Assembly: GCF_001439685.1 (NCBI RefSeq)
Contig: NZ_JYLH01000003.1
Location: 372,001 to 436,000 of the forward strand
DNA length: 64,000 nucleotides
Direction: 5' to 3'
DNA from: Pseudomonas libanensis
GTDB lineage: Bacteria; Pseudomonadota; Gammaproteobacteria; Pseudomonadales; Pseudomonadaceae
This document shows, in pieces, positions 15,692 through 25,203 of this stretch. Numbering within the stretch: position 1 is the stretch's first letter; each line of letters begins with the position of its first letter. A program made the translations under genes and the position numbers. The notes under the pieces are model-generated. The model was not told the DNA's origin and did no database searches. It worked only from the letters and a program-made list of their open reading frames with translations.

Positions 15692-16819
15692 ATGACGCGA
15701 CATCCACACGTTTGGATGGGCCTACTGTTGTGGTCGGTATTCGGCCAGGCGCACGCCGCCTGGACAACGAATATGGCGCCAGGGGCTACTGAAGTCAGTC
15801 ACGCCGTGTTTGACCTGCACATGACCATCTTCTGGATCTGTGTGGTGATCGGCATCGTCGTGTTTGGCGCCATGTTCTGGTCGATGATTCTGCACCGCCG
15901 GTCCACGGGCCAGGTTGCGGCCAAGTTCCACGAGAGCACTACCGTGGAGATTCTCTGGACCGTGGTGCCCCTGCTGATCCTGGTGGCCATGGCCATTCCG
16001 GCGACCAAGACCCTGATTAACATCTACGACAGCAGTGAATCGGATATCGATATCCAGGTCACCGGCTACCAGTGGAAGTGGCACTACAAGTACCTGGGCC
16101 AGGATGTGGAGTTCTTCAGCAACCTGGCCACGCCCGCCGAGCAAATCCATAACCAGGCGACCAAAGGCGAACATTACTTGTTGGAGGTCGACCAGCCGCT
16201 GGTGTTGCCGGTGGGCGCCAAGGTGCGCTTCCTGGTGACCGCCGCCGATGTGATCCACTCCTGGTGGGTGCCGGCCTTTGCGGTCAAGCGCGACGCCATC
16301 CCAGGCTTCGTCAACGAGGCCTGGACCCGTATCGAGAAGCCGGGCATCTACCGTGGCCAATGCGCGGAGCTGTGCGGCAAGGACCACGGCTTCATGCCCA
16401 TCGTGGTCGAGGTCAAATCCAAGGCCGACTACGACACCTGGCTCGGCGAGCGCAAGGAAGAGGCCGCCAAACTCAAGGAGCTGACCTCCAAAGAGTGGAC
16501 GCTGGATGAGCTGGTAGCCCGTGGCGACAAGGTCTACCACACCACCTGCGTGGCTTGTCACCAGGCTGAAGGCCAAGGTTTGCCGCCGATGTTCCCCGCG
16601 CTCAAGGGCTCGAAAATCGCCACCGGCCCAGCAGCCGATCACTTGGGCATTGTCTATCACGGCAAGCCCGGTACCGCGATGGCGGCCTTCGGCAAACAAC
16701 TTTCGGAAGTGGATATCGCTGCTGTCGTGACCTACGAGCGTAATGCCTGGGGCAATAACAAAGGCGACATGGTCACGCCCAAAGACGTGCTGGCTCTGAA
16801 ACAGGCGGAAAGCAAATGA
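15692..16819 (+). CDS. coxB: Cytochrome c oxidase subunit II with fused cytochrome c domain
   Basis: From ATG 15692 (GGGGAA upstream) the protein is 375 residues. It has a signal peptide (ending AHAA), two N-terminal membrane helices and the periplasmic CuA site CAELCGKDHGFM with Cys224, Cys228, His232 and Met235. The C-terminus adds a cytochrome c domain with CVACH at 286-290, making this a caa3-type subunit II. It accepts electrons from soluble or membrane cytochrome c and passes them to subunit I. It is the first gene of the cox operon. Confidence 0.96.
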   Translation: MTRHPHVWMGLLLWSVFGQAHAAWTTNMAPGATEVSHAVFDLHMTIFWICVVIGIVVFGAMFWSMILHRRSTGQVAAKFHESTTVEILWTVVPLLILVAMAIPATKTLINIYDSSESDIDIQVTGYQWKWHYKYLGQDVEFFSNLATPAEQIHNQATKGEHYLLEVDQPLVLPVGAKVRFLVTAADVIHSWWVPAFAVKRDAIPGFVNEAWTRIEKPGIYRGQCAELCGKDHGFMPIVVEVKSKADYDTWLGERKEEAAKLKELTSKEWTLDELVARGDKVYHTTCVACHQAEGQGLPPMFPALKGSKIATGPAADHLGIVYHGKPGTAMAAFGKQLSEVDIAAVVTYERNAWGNNKGDMVTPKDVLALKQAESK

Positions 16820-16877
16820 CTACCTTCGTTGCGAATGCCCTGAATCGCCCCGCTGACTCGCTTGCAGGAGAACGGCC

Positions 16878-18461
16878 ATGAGCACTGTGATCGACCATGG
16901 TCATGCCGACCACGCCCACGGCCCCGCCAAAGGCTTGATGCGTTGGGTGCTGACCACCAATCACAAAGACATCGGCACGATGTACCTGTGGTTCGCCTTC
17001 ACCATGTTCCTGCTCGGCGGCTCGTTCGCCATGGTGATCCGTGCCGAGCTGTTCCAGCCGGGCCTGCAGATCGTCGAGCCGGCGTTCTTCAATCAAATGA
17101 CCACCATGCATGGCCTGATCATGGTGTTCGGCGCAGTGATGCCAGCCTTTGTCGGGCTGGCAAACTGGATGATCCCGTTGATGATCGGCGCGCCGGACAT
17201 GGCCTTGCCGCGCATGAACAACTTCAGCTTCTGGCTGCTGCCGGCGGCATTCCTTCTGCTGGTGTCCACCCTGTTCAGCCCCGGTGGCGGGCCGAATTTC
17301 GGCTGGACCTTCTATGCGCCGCTCTCCACCACCTACGCACCGGAGAGCGTGACGTTCTTCATCTTCGCCATCCACCTGATGGGCATCAGTTCGATCATGG
17401 GCGCGATCAACGTGGTTGCCACCATCCTCAACCTGCGCGCGCCGGGCATGACCCTGATGAAAATGCCGCTGTTCGTATGGACCTGGCTGATCACCGCGTT
17501 CCTGCTGATTGCGGTGATGCCGGTGCTGGCGGGCTGCGTGACCATGATGCTGATGGATATCCACTTCGGCACCAGTTTCTTCAGCGCGGCTGGCGGCGGT
17601 GATCCGGTGCTGTTCCAGCACGTTTTCTGGTTCTTCGGCCACCCTGAGGTGTACATCATGATCCTGCCGGCCTTTGGTGCCGTCAGCTCGATCATCCCGA
17701 CCTTCTCGCGCAAGCCGTTGTTCGGCTACACCTCGATGGTGTACGCCACCGCCAGTATTGCTTTCCTGTCGTTCATCGTGTGGGCGCATCACATGTTCGT
17801 GGTAGGCATTCCGCTGGTGGGTGAGTTGTTCTTCATGTACGCCACGCTGTTGATTGCCGTGCCCACGGGGGTGAAGGTGTTCAACTGGGTCAGCACCATG
17901 TGGCAAGGCTCGCTGACGTTCGAGACGCCGATGCTGTTTGCGGTCGCCTTTGTGATCCTGTTTACCATCGGCGGTTTTTCTGGGCTGATGCTGGCAATTG
18001 CCCCGGCGGACTTCCAGTACCACGACACCTACTTCGTGGTGGCGCACTTCCATTACGTACTGGTGCCCGGCGCGATCTTCGGGATCTTCGCCTCGGCCTA
18101 CTACTGGCTGCCGAAATGGACCGGCCACATGTACGACGAAACCCTGGGCAAGTTGCACTTCTGGCTGTCCTTCGTGGGCATGAACCTGGCGTTCTTCCCC
18201 ATGCACTTCGTGGGGCTGGCTGGCATGCCGCGCCGGATACCGGACTACAACCTGCAGTTCGCCGACTTCAACATGGTCTCATCCGTGGGCGCCTTCATGT
18301 TCGGTGCTACGCAGATCTTCTTCCTGTTCATTGTGATCAAGTGCATCCGTGGCGGCACACCGGCACCCGCCAAGCCGTGGGATGGCGCCGAAGGGCTGGA
18401 ATGGAGCGTGCCGTCGCCCGCGCCGTATCACACCTTCACCACGCCACCGGAGGTCAAATGA
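16878..18461 (+). CDS. coxA: Cytochrome c oxidase subunit I
   Basis: The 527-residue, twelve-helix heme-copper oxidase subunit has the signature WFFGHPEVYIMILPAFG (CuB histidine and cross-linked tyrosine), the CuB histidine pair in FIVWAHHMFVVG, the K-channel lysine region SLTFETPML and the heme histidines in VVAHFHYVLV. It reduces oxygen to water and pumps protons. The start follows CAGGAG. It is 58 nt after coxB. A REPIN separates its stop codon from ctaG. Confidence 0.97.
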   Translation: MSTVIDHGHADHAHGPAKGLMRWVLTTNHKDIGTMYLWFAFTMFLLGGSFAMVIRAELFQPGLQIVEPAFFNQMTTMHGLIMVFGAVMPAFVGLANWMIPLMIGAPDMALPRMNNFSFWLLPAAFLLLVSTLFSPGGGPNFGWTFYAPLSTTYAPESVTFFIFAIHLMGISSIMGAINVVATILNLRAPGMTLMKMPLFVWTWLITAFLLIAVMPVLAGCVTMMLMDIHFGTSFFSAAGGGDPVLFQHVFWFFGHPEVYIMILPAFGAVSSIIPTFSRKPLFGYTSMVYATASIAFLSFIVWAHHMFVVGIPLVGELFFMYATLLIAVPTGVKVFNWVSTMWQGSLTFETPMLFAVAFVILFTIGGFSGLMLAIAPADFQYHDTYFVVAHFHYVLVPGAIFGIFASAYYWLPKWTGHMYDETLGKLHFWLSFVGMNLAFFPMHFVGLAGMPRRIPDYNLQFADFNMVSSVGAFMFGATQIFFLFIVIKCIRGGTPAPAKPWDGAEGLEWSVPSPAPYHTFTTPPEVK

Positions 18462-18481
18462 ACACGTCATCGCTGATACCT

Positions 18482-18571
18482 TGTGGGAGGGGGCTTGCCC
18501 CCGATAGCGGTGTGCCAGCCGACATCATTATTGGTTGTGGGGCAGCAATCGGGGGCAAGCCCCCTCCCACA
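18482..18571. repeat. REPIN (type A) inside the cox operon
   Basis: Inverted TGTGGGAGG... heads at 18482 and 18571, each with GGGGGCTTGCCCCCGAT-type cores, flank a spacer of about 45 nt. It lies in the 138-nt gap between coxA and ctaG, all transcribed in one direction, so the hairpin should be part of the operon mRNA. Confidence 0.93.
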
Positions 18572-18599
18572 CTTTCCTGGTTCGTCTCGGGTGATCGTC

Positions 18600-19151
18600 A
18601 TGGCTGACTCCGTGCCCCTCAAACGCCTGGTCACCCGCCTGCTGATCCTGGTGCTGGCGATGTTCGCCTTCGGCTTCGCCCTGGTGCCGATCTACGACGT
18701 GATGTGCAGGGCGTTCGGCATCAACGGCAAGACCGCCGGGCAGTACGAGGGTGAGCAAATCGTTGACCCTTCGCGCCAGGTGCGGGTGCAGTTTCTGTCA
18801 ACCAATGCCATCGACATGGTCTGGGAATTTCATTCCAAGGCCGATGAAATCGTGGTCAACCCCGGGGCGGTCAACGAGATGCTGTTCGTGGCCTACAACC
18901 CCACCGATAAGCCGATGACGGCCCAGGCGATCCCGAGCATTTCCCCGGCCGAGGCGGCGATGTATTTCCACAAGACCGAGTGTTTTTGCTTTACCCAGCA
19001 GGTGCTGCAGCCAGGCGAGCGTATTGAAATGCCGGTGCGTTTTATCGTCGACCGCGCCATGCCCAAGGATGTGAAGCATTTGACCCTGGCGTACACGCTG
19101 TTTGATATCACTGCGCGGCAAGCGCCGGTGGCCGCGAACAGCGGCGGCTAG
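18600..19151 (+). CDS. ctaG: Cytochrome c oxidase assembly protein CtaG (Cox11)
   Basis: The 183-residue protein starts MADSVPLKRLVTRLLILVLA, with one N-terminal membrane helix. It continues with VPIYDVMCRAFGINGKT and the conserved copper-binding region FHKTECFCFTQQVLQPGE (CXC) and MPVRFIVD. Cox11/CtaG delivers copper to the CuB site of subunit I from the periplasmic side. ATG 18600 is used; a GTG 9 nt upstream is possible. It lies between coxA and coxC, as in other gamma-proteobacterial cox operons. Confidence 0.94.
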   Translation: MADSVPLKRLVTRLLILVLAMFAFGFALVPIYDVMCRAFGINGKTAGQYEGEQIVDPSRQVRVQFLSTNAIDMVWEFHSKADEIVVNPGAVNEMLFVAYNPTDKPMTAQAIPSISPAEAAMYFHKTECFCFTQQVLQPGERIEMPVRFIVDRAMPKDVKHLTLAYTLFDITARQAPVAANSGG

Positions 19152-19186
19152 CTACTGTTTGCCCCCTCAATCAGGAGAGCGAATAC

Positions 19187-20074
19187 ATGTCGACTCATGA
19201 TACGTACTACGTACCAGCGCAAAGCAAATGGCCGATAATTGCCACAATTGGCCTGCTGGTCACCGTGTATGGCCTGGCCGTGTGGTTCAACGACTTAAAG
19301 GCGGCGCGCCCGGAATCCCATGGCCCGTGGATCTTTTTCGTCGGCGGGCTGTTGCTGGCCTACATGCTGTTCGGCTGGTTCGGCGCGGTGATCAAGGAAA
19401 GTCGCGCCGGGTTGTACAGCGCGCAGATGGATCGCTCGTTTCGCTGGGGCATGACCTGGTTCATCTTCTCCGAGGTGATGTTCTTCATCGCCTTTTTTGG
19501 TGCGCTGTTCTATGTACGCGTGTGGGCGGGCCCTTGGCTGGCGGGCGAAGGCCCCAAAGGCGTCGCCCATATGCTGTGGCCGAATTTCGAATTTGCCTGG
19601 CCGCTGCTCAACAACCCCGATCCCAAGCTCTACCCGGCGCCCAAAGGCACCATCAGCCCCTGGGGCCTGCCGTTGGTCAATACCATTCTGCTGGTGAGCT
19701 CCAGCGTGACCATCACCATCGCTCACCATGCGCTACGCAAAGGCCATCGCGGTGCGCTGAAGATCTGGCTGGCGATCACTGTGCTGCTGGGCCTGGCATT
19801 TCTCGGTTTCCAGGCTGAGGAGTACATCCACGCCTATAAAGAGCTGGGCCTGACCCTGGGCTCTGGCGTGTACGGCGCGACCTTCTTCATGCTCACGGGC
19901 TTTCACGGTGCCCACGTGACCATCGGCACCATCATTTTGTTTGTGATGCTGATGCGCATCCTGCGCGGGCATTTCAACGCCGAGCATCAGTTTGGTTTCG
20001 AGGCGGCCAGTTGGTATTGGCACTTTGTCGATGTGGTGTGGATCGGGCTGTTTTTCTTCGTCTATGTGCTGTGA
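19187..20074 (+). CDS. coxC: Cytochrome c oxidase subunit III
   Basis: The 295-residue integral membrane protein begins MSTHDTYYVPAQSKWPI and has seven predicted helices. Features include FFIAFFGALFYVRVW, FMLTGFHGAHVTIGTIIL and the end ASWYWHFVDVVWIGLFFFVYVL with the family's Trp-His-Phe-Val-Asp signature. It stabilises the oxidase core and supports proton uptake. CAGGAG precedes the ATG. It is 35 nt after ctaG and is followed by a small minus-strand gene. Confidence 0.96.
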   Translation: MSTHDTYYVPAQSKWPIIATIGLLVTVYGLAVWFNDLKAARPESHGPWIFFVGGLLLAYMLFGWFGAVIKESRAGLYSAQMDRSFRWGMTWFIFSEVMFFIAFFGALFYVRVWAGPWLAGEGPKGVAHMLWPNFEFAWPLLNNPDPKLYPAPKGTISPWGLPLVNTILLVSSSVTITIAHHALRKGHRGALKIWLAITVLLGLAFLGFQAEEYIHAYKELGLTLGSGVYGATFFMLTGFHGAHVTIGTIILFVMLMRILRGHFNAEHQFGFEAASWYWHFVDVVWIGLFFFVYVL

Positions 20075-20080
20075 GGCGGG

Positions 20081-20284
20081 TTACCACGGCACATGAGAGA
20101 CCAGTTGGCCGCTGAAAAAGCCCCAGGCGATCAAGCTCACGGTGATCACGGCCAGTACCACGCGCACGGTCAGGGCAGTGACGAGGCGGTTGGAGTTGCC
20201 CTCGTCCTTGACCAGGAAGAACAAGCCACTGAACAGGCTCACGACAGTCGCGATCAGCATCAGGGCAATGGCTGCTTTGAGCAT
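20081..20284 (-). CDS. Twin-transmembrane protein (DUF2909 family)
   Basis: The 67-residue protein has two hydrophobic segments (AAIALMLIATVVSLFSGLFFLV and VRVVLAVITVSLIAWGFF) joined by a short charged loop (KDEGNSNRL). This is the DUF2909 pattern found next to cox genes in pseudomonads. It is on the opposite strand to the operon, between coxC and the SURF1 gene, with its stop only 6 nt from the coxC stop. An accessory role in oxidase assembly is suggested only by location. Confidence 0.82.
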   Translation of the reverse strand: MLKAAIALMLIATVVSLFSGLFFLVKDEGNSNRLVTALTVRVVLAVITVSLIAWGFFSGQLVSHVPW

Positions 20285-20316
20285 GGTCTGGCTCCAGGAC
20301 TATAGGGGGAGGGGCG

Positions 20317-21081
20317 ATGAGATCCAGTATAGCCAGTGCCATGCAGCGCTTTCGTCCGGGTATCGCGCCGACGCTGGTGGTACTGGTGTTGCTGCCATTG
20401 ATGGTGAGCCTGGGGTTCTGGCAACTGGCTCGAGGACATGAAAAACAGCTACTGGTGGACAGCTATGCCGAGCGCCGCGCCGCCGAGCCGGTGAGCAGCG
20501 TGCAGCTCAATGACATGGCCGACCCTGCCTTTCGCCGCGTCCATCTTCGTGGTCAATTCGATGCCGAGCACAGTGTGCTGCTGGATAACCGTATGCGCGA
20601 CGGCAAGGCGGGTGTCGAACTGCTGCAGCCCTTCCACGACCAGGCCAGCGGCCAATGGTTATTGCTCAACCGCGGCTGGCTGCCATGGCCTGACCGGCGT
20701 ACACCGCCGGCTTTTTCCACCCCCGGACAGGCACTGAATCTCGACGCCTGGGTGTATGTCGCCCCCGGCGAGACTTTCCAGCTGCATGCCGACCCTGCGA
20801 GCGCGCAATGGCCACGTCTGCTCACAGCGCTGCACCCCGCCGCGCTGTGGGACGAGTTGGGGCGTAGCGGTTTTGCCTATGAACTGCGCGCTGAAGCGGG
20901 TCCTGGTACGTACGACACCACTTGGCCAATCGTCGCCATGGGCCCGGAAAAACACTTGGCCTATGCGGTGCAGTGGTTTGCCATGGCACTGGCGTTGCTG
21001 GTGCTTTACCTCTACTTCGGATGGCACAACAAAAAGGAGAAGCCCCATGGGAGCGGCCATGAATCCACCCAACATGTCTGA
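20317..21081 (+). CDS. SURF1 family cytochrome oxidase assembly protein
   Basis: The 254-residue protein has the SURF1 topology: an N-terminal helix (TLVVLVLLPLMVSLGFWQLARG, with the FWQL signature), a periplasmic domain including LLNRGWLPWP, and a C-terminal helix (QWFAMALALLVLYLYFGWHNKK). SURF1 proteins help insert heme a into oxidase subunit I. The 3' end overlaps the next gene by 35 nt, so the two are likely co-translated. The start ATG 20317 sits shortly after the divergent DUF2909 gene, so it may have its own promoter there. Confidence 0.93.
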   Translation: MRSSIASAMQRFRPGIAPTLVVLVLLPLMVSLGFWQLARGHEKQLLVDSYAERRAAEPVSSVQLNDMADPAFRRVHLRGQFDAEHSVLLDNRMRDGKAGVELLQPFHDQASGQWLLLNRGWLPWPDRRTPPAFSTPGQALNLDAWVYVAPGETFQLHADPASAQWPRLLTALHPAALWDELGRSGFAYELRAEAGPGTYDTTWPIVAMGPEKHLAYAVQWFAMALALLVLYLYFGWHNKKEKPHGSGHESTQHV

Positions 21082-21631
21082 GGTGCCTGACCGCCGCAAA
21101 GGTCGCTGGCAACTGGTCCTGATCCTGCTCATGGTGGTCGGCCCGATGGTGCTGGCGACCCTGATGTACAAACTGCAATTCTGGGTTCCGGACAGTCGCA
21201 GCTACCACGGCGAACTGATTGGCAACGGCCAGACCCGTGCCGACATCGGTGTACAGGCAGATGAAGATCGCTGGCAGCTGCTGGTTACTGCCCCTGCCAC
21301 GTGCGCTGCCGATTGCCAGCAATTGGTCTACCTCGCTCGGCAACTGCAGATCGGCCTCGGTCGCGACGCCTCCCGTGCCAGCCACGCCCTGGCCAGCGCG
21401 CAGCCTGTCGCTGCGCAATACGACGCCAAGCTCAAGGCCGAATACCCACAACTGCAGCGTTACCCGCTGGATCTGCCGACCTTTACCAAGAGCGCTGCCG
21501 CCCCCGCAGAGGCGCAACTGTGGATCGTCGACCCCCACGGCAACCTGGTGCTGCGCTACGACGCCAAGGTCAAGGGCAAGGACTTGCTCAACGACCTGCG
21601 CCTGCTGCTGAAACTATCGAATATCGGATAA
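21047..21631 (+). CDS. Membrane-anchored SCO-like protein (PA0111 position)
   Basis: The 194-residue protein starts at ATG 21047, with GGAG 7 nt upstream, inside the end of the SURF1 gene. It has one membrane helix (about residues 21-41) and a periplasmic domain with a CXXXC pair, Cys86 and Cys90 (TCAADC), followed later by QLWIVDPHGNLVLRYD. The CXXXC spacing and the aspartate-glycine strand recall SCO copper chaperones, but the later conserved SCO histidine is not obvious. It sits between SURF1 and ctaA, so a role in oxidase metal or thiol assembly is a good guess, not proven. Confidence 0.8.
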   Translation: MGAAMNPPNMSEVPDRRKGRWQLVLILLMVVGPMVLATLMYKLQFWVPDSRSYHGELIGNGQTRADIGVQADEDRWQLLVTAPATCAADCQQLVYLARQLQIGLGRDASRASHALASAQPVAAQYDAKLKAEYPQLQRYPLDLPTFTKSAAAPAEAQLWIVDPHGNLVLRYDAKVKGKDLLNDLRLLLKLSNIG

Positions 21632-21641
21632 GGGCATCGTC

Positions 21642-22721
21642 ATGGCCAAGCCTGGATTTCGCCTCGCGCTGTTTGCCACGTTACTGGCGCTGATTGTCGT
21701 ACTGCTCGGTGCCTACACGCGCCTGACCCATGCCGGCCTGGGTTGCCCGGACTGGCCGGGTTGCTACGGTTTTATCAGCGTGCCCAACAGCGAAGCCCAA
21801 CTGGCCCATGCCGAACTGCATTTTCCCGACACACCGGTAGAGGCTGACAAAGGCTGGGCCGAGATGACCCATCGCTACTTCGCTGGCAGCCTGGGGCTAT
21901 TGATCGCGCTGCTGGCGGCGCGCTCGTGGAGCCATCGGCGTGACCCGGGCCAGCCGGTGAAATTACCCTTGTTTGTGTTGGCGGTGGTATTCGCCCAGGC
22001 CGCCTTTGGCATGTGGACGGTGACCTTGAAGTTGTGGCCGCAAGTCGTCACCGGGCACCTGCTGGGTGGTTTTGCGACCTTGAGCCTGCTGTTTTTGCTG
22101 ACCCTGCGTTTATCTGGCGTGCTGCCTGCGCTAGTCGTGCCCAAGCGCCTGCAATATTGGGCGACGGCGGGCCTGGTGCTGGTGATCGGGCAGATCGCGC
22201 TGGGCGGTTGGGTCAGTTCCAACTACGCGGCCGTGGCCTGTGTCGACCTGCCAACCTGCCACGGCCAATGGTGGCCGGCAGCGGATTTTACCAATGGCTT
22301 TCATCTGACCCAGCACATCGGCCCCAATTACCTGGGCGGCCAGCTCGACAGCGAGGCGCGCACGGCGATCCACCTGACCCATCGCATCGGCGCCGTACTG
22401 GTGACCTTGGTGCTGCTGGGCCTGGCCTGGCAACTGCGTGTCGTGGGCATGACGCGGCTGGCGGGTTTGCTGTTGATCGCCCTGGCTGCGCAAATCAGCC
22501 TGGGGGTGAGCAATGTGGCTTTCGGCCTGCCGCTGCCGGTGGCAGTGGGGCATAACGCGGGTGGAGCGGCGTTGTTACTGACCCTGGTATTGGTCAATTA
22601 CCATGCGCGTACCAGCCTGGTCCGAGTTCGCCACCCGCTACCGTTCGGCTGGCGTTTCAGCCCGCGCAAACGGGTTTCGGGCCTGATCACCCTTAAAGGA
22701 GAGATGCCATGGCGACCTTGA
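21642..22721 (+). CDS. ctaA: Heme A synthase (COX15/CtaA)
   Basis: The 359-residue membrane protein has eight predicted helices and the family's features: [21 protein letters not shown] near the N-terminus, [12 protein letters not shown] with a heme-ligand histidine, and [14 protein letters not shown] in the second half. It oxidises heme O to heme A for the aa3-type oxidase. Its stop overlaps the start of ctaB by 13 nt. It uses the product of the next gene, so the pair forms the heme A pathway. Confidence 0.95.
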   Translation: MAKPGFRLALFATLLALIVVLLGAYTRLTHAGLGCPDWPGCYGFISVPNSEAQLAHAELHFPDTPVEADKGWAEMTHRYFAGSLGLLIALLAARSWSHRRDPGQPVKLPLFVLAVVFAQAAFGMWTVTLKLWPQVVTGHLLGGFATLSLLFLLTLRLSGVLPALVVPKRLQYWATAGLVLVIGQIALGGWVSSNYAAVACVDLPTCHGQWWPAADFTNGFHLTQHIGPNYLGGQLDSEARTAIHLTHRIGAVLVTLVLLGLAWQLRVVGMTRLAGLLLIALAAQISLGVSNVAFGLPLPVAVGHNAGGAALLLTLVLVNYHARTSLVRVRHPLPFGWRFSPRKRVSGLITLKGEMPWRP

Positions 22722-23608
22722 TCGGCGCACGTCGCTACCAGACGATCTGGCGTGACTACCTGGAGCTGACCAAGCCGAAAGTGGTGGTGCTGATGCTGAT
22801 CACCTCGCTGGTGGGCATGTTCCTTGCCACCCGCGCCGGGGTGCCGTGGACAGTGCTGGTTTTCGGCAACCTGGGCATTGCCCTATGTGCCGGCGCAGCG
22901 GCGGCGGTGAACCACGTGGTCGATCGGCGGATTGATGCGGTGATGGCGCGAACCCATAAACGACCGATGGCTGAGGGGCGTGTGTCGCCGATTGCGGCGT
23001 TAGCCTTTGCATTGTTACTGGCTGTTGCCGGCTTGGCTCTATTGCTGGCGTTCACCAACCCGCTGGCAGCCTGGCTGACGTTGGCCTCGCTGCTCGGTTA
23101 CGCAGTGATCTACACCGGTTTTCTCAAGCGCGCGACGCCGCAGAATATCGTCATCGGTGGCCTGGCCGGTGCTGCTCCGCCGCTGCTGGGTTGGGTTGCC
23201 GTTACGGGACATGTCAGCGCCGAACCCTTGCTGCTGGTACTGATTATCTTCGCCTGGACCCCGCCACACTTCTGGGCCCTGGCCATCCACCGCAAAGAGG
23301 AATACGCCATGGCTGACATTCCGATGCTGCCGGTCACCCATGGCGAGCACTACACCAAGGTGCATATCCTGCTGTATACCTTCGCTTTGCTGGCGGTGAG
23401 CCTGTTGCCCTACGTCATTCATATGAGCGGCCCGCTCTACCTGGCTTGTGCCTTGGTATTGGGAGCGCGCTTTCTGCAATGGGCCTGGGTGCTGTACCGT
23501 GGCAGCCAGCCGCACGCGGCGATCAACACGTTCAAGTACTCTATCTGGTACTTGTTCCTGTTGTTTATCGCCCTGCTCGTAGACCACTACCTACTGTTGA
23601 ACCTATGA
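22709..23608 (+). CDS. ctaB: Protoheme IX farnesyltransferase (heme O synthase)
   Basis: The 299-residue UbiA-type prenyltransferase has the first aspartate-rich motif in [20 protein letters not shown], and the second in [14 protein letters not shown], with a set of membrane helices. It adds a farnesyl group to heme B to make heme O, the substrate of CtaA. It overlaps ctaA by 13 nt and the sco gene by 4 nt. The gene is also called cyoE in quinol-oxidase clusters; here the context is cytochrome c oxidase. Confidence 0.95.
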   Translation: MATLIGARRYQTIWRDYLELTKPKVVVLMLITSLVGMFLATRAGVPWTVLVFGNLGIALCAGAAAAVNHVVDRRIDAVMARTHKRPMAEGRVSPIAALAFALLLAVAGLALLLAFTNPLAAWLTLASLLGYAVIYTGFLKRATPQNIVIGGLAGAAPPLLGWVAVTGHVSAEPLLLVLIIFAWTPPHFWALAIHRKEEYAMADIPMLPVTHGEHYTKVHILLYTFALLAVSLLPYVIHMSGPLYLACALVLGARFLQWAWVLYRGSQPHAAINTFKYSIWYLFLLFIALLVDHYLLLNL

Positions 23609-24240
23609 CTCGAACTCAAAAAACCGTCTTCATCCTCGTGGCCCTGGTGGCGTTGATCATGGGCCTGACCGTTAACAAAGTGCTCTCGGGCAAAGGCCAG
23701 GGCGACCCCACTGCGCTGATCGACGCCGGCATTATCCTGCTGCCGCAAAGCCGCCAGTTACCGCCGGTGAGCATGACCAACCAGGACGGCCAGCCGGTGC
23801 TGGTCAATGAGTTGAAAGGCAAGTGGAGCCTGCTGTTCTTTGGCTACACCTTCTGCCCGGATATTTGCCCGACCACCCTCGCCCAACTGCGCCAGATCAA
23901 GAGCGAGCTGCCCAAAGAGGCTGTGGGTAAGTTGCAGGTGATCCTGGTCAGCGTCGATCCGAACCGCGATACCCCGACGCAGCTCAAGCAGTACCTGGGC
24001 TACTTCGATCCGCAGTTCGAAGGGCTGACCGGCGCGAATGTGGAAGATGTGCAGAAGGTCTCGAATGCGGTGAGTATTCCTTTTATTCCGGCGGATACGA
24101 GCAAGCCGAACTACACCGTGGATCACAGCGGCAACCTGGCGTTGATCGGTCCGGACGGTACCCAGCGTGGGTTTATCCGTGCGCCGCTGAACAACCAGAA
24201 GCTGGTAGCGCAGTTGCCAGCCTTGCTACAGCGCAAATAA
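23605..24240 (+). CDS. SCO1/SenC family copper chaperone
   Basis: The 211-residue protein starts at ATG 23605, overlapping the ctaB stop by 4 nt (the longer open frame lies within ctaB). It has an N-terminal membrane anchor and a thioredoxin-like domain with the SCO copper motif FCPDICP (Cys84, Cys88), and the distal histidine in TVDHSGN (His174). It loads copper into the CuA site of CoxB, or acts as a thiol reductase for it. It is the last gene of the operon, followed by a REPIN. Confidence 0.94.
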   Translation: MTRTQKTVFILVALVALIMGLTVNKVLSGKGQGDPTALIDAGIILLPQSRQLPPVSMTNQDGQPVLVNELKGKWSLLFFGYTFCPDICPTTLAQLRQIKSELPKEAVGKLQVILVSVDPNRDTPTQLKQYLGYFDPQFEGLTGANVEDVQKVSNAVSIPFIPADTSKPNYTVDHSGNLALIGPDGTQRGFIRAPLNNQKLVAQLPALLQRK

Positions 24241-24257
24241 AAACAACACAAAGCAAA

Positions 24258-24347
24258 TGTGGGAGGGGGCTTGCCCCCGATAGCAGGGTGTCAGTCGATG
24301 AAGATGTTGACTGACCCACCGCTATCGGGGGCAAGCCCCCTCCCACA
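24258..24347. repeat. REPIN (type A)
   Basis: A near-perfect inverted pair of TGTGGGAGGGGGCTTGCC heads, each followed by CCGATAGC, flanks TCAGTCGATG/TTGACTGA in the spacer. It lies between convergent operons: cox (plus) and met (minus). Confidence 0.95.
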
Positions 24348-24381
24348 TTTTGATCTTCAGTGTTTTGGAGATTGAGGCGGA

Positions 24382-25152
24382 TTAGAACGCTGGCTTGATC
24401 GCGCCTTTGTACTTCTCTTCGATGAATTTTTTCACTTCAGGTGTGTGCAGGGCTGCAACCAGCTTCTTCACCGCGTCCGAATCCTTGTTATCTTCGCGGG
24501 TCACCAGGATGTTCACGTAAGGCGAGTCGCTGCCTTCGATTACCAGGGCGTCCTTGGATGGATCCAGCTTGGCTTCCAGGGCGTAGTTGGTGTTGATCAG
24601 CGCCAGGTCGACCTGGGTCAGCACGCGCGGCAAGGTGGCGGCTTCCAGTTCGCGGAATTTCAGGTTTTTCGGGTTCGCGGTGATGTCCTTGATGGTCGAC
24701 AGGATGTCGGTCGGGTCCTTCAGGGTGATCAGGCCGTTCTTGGCCAGTAGCAACAGCGCACGACCGCCGTTGGTGGCGTCGTTCGGGATTACCACGTTGG
24801 CGCCGCTTGGCAGCTCGTCCAGTTTCTTGTACTTGCTGGAGTAGGCGCCCAGGGGTTCCAGGTGCACGCCGCCAACGCTTACCAGGTGAGTGCCCTTGGC
24901 TTTGTTGAATTCATCCAGGTACGGCTGGTGCTGGAAGAAGTTGGCGTCCAGGCGCTTTTCGGCGACTTGCACGTTGGGTTGCACGTAGTCGGTAAAGACT
25001 TTGACTTGCAAGTCCACGCCTTCTTTGGCAAGGGCAGGCTTCACGAATTCGAGAATCTGCGCGTGGGGCACCGGCGAGGCAGCGACCTTGATAGTCTCGG
25101 CATGGGCGGAAAACGCGGCAACGGCAGCGAAGGCAACCAGTAGTTTTTTCAT
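24382..25152 (-). CDS. metQ: Methionine ABC transporter substrate-binding protein
   Basis: The 256-residue protein starts MKKLLVAFAAVAAFSAHAETIK at 25152, with GGAG upstream; the open frame to 25197 adds a non-signal tail and is rejected. A cleavable signal peptide (AHA|E) is followed by the NlpA/MetQ features VAASPVPHAQILEFVKP, LDANFFQHQPYLDEFNK and VVIPNDATNGGRALLLL. It binds D- or L-methionine in the periplasm. The gene is last in metN-metI-metQ. MetQ in some species is a lipoprotein, but no lipobox cysteine is seen here. Confidence 0.94.
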   Translation of the reverse strand: MKKLLVAFAAVAAFSAHAETIKVAASPVPHAQILEFVKPALAKEGVDLQVKVFTDYVQPNVQVAEKRLDANFFQHQPYLDEFNKAKGTHLVSVGGVHLEPLGAYSSKYKKLDELPSGANVVIPNDATNGGRALLLLAKNGLITLKDPTDILSTIKDITANPKNLKFRELEAATLPRVLTQVDLALINTNYALEAKLDPSKDALVIEGSDSPYVNILVTREDNKDSDAVKKLVAALHTPEVKKFIEEKYKGAIKPAF

Positions 25153-25203
25153 CCAGCAAGCTCCTTGTTCGGGCATCTGCCGGCTCTGGGCCGGCAATGG
25201 CCG

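Noticed and set aside
16773..18206. A 477-codon minus-strand frame across coxB/coxA
   Set aside because: It is an antisense shadow of coxA, extremely rich in His, Glu, Arg and Gln, with no start context.
25153..25197. N-terminal extension of metQ
   Set aside because: The extension would place residues before the signal peptide; ATG 25152 has GGAG and a normal signal sequence.
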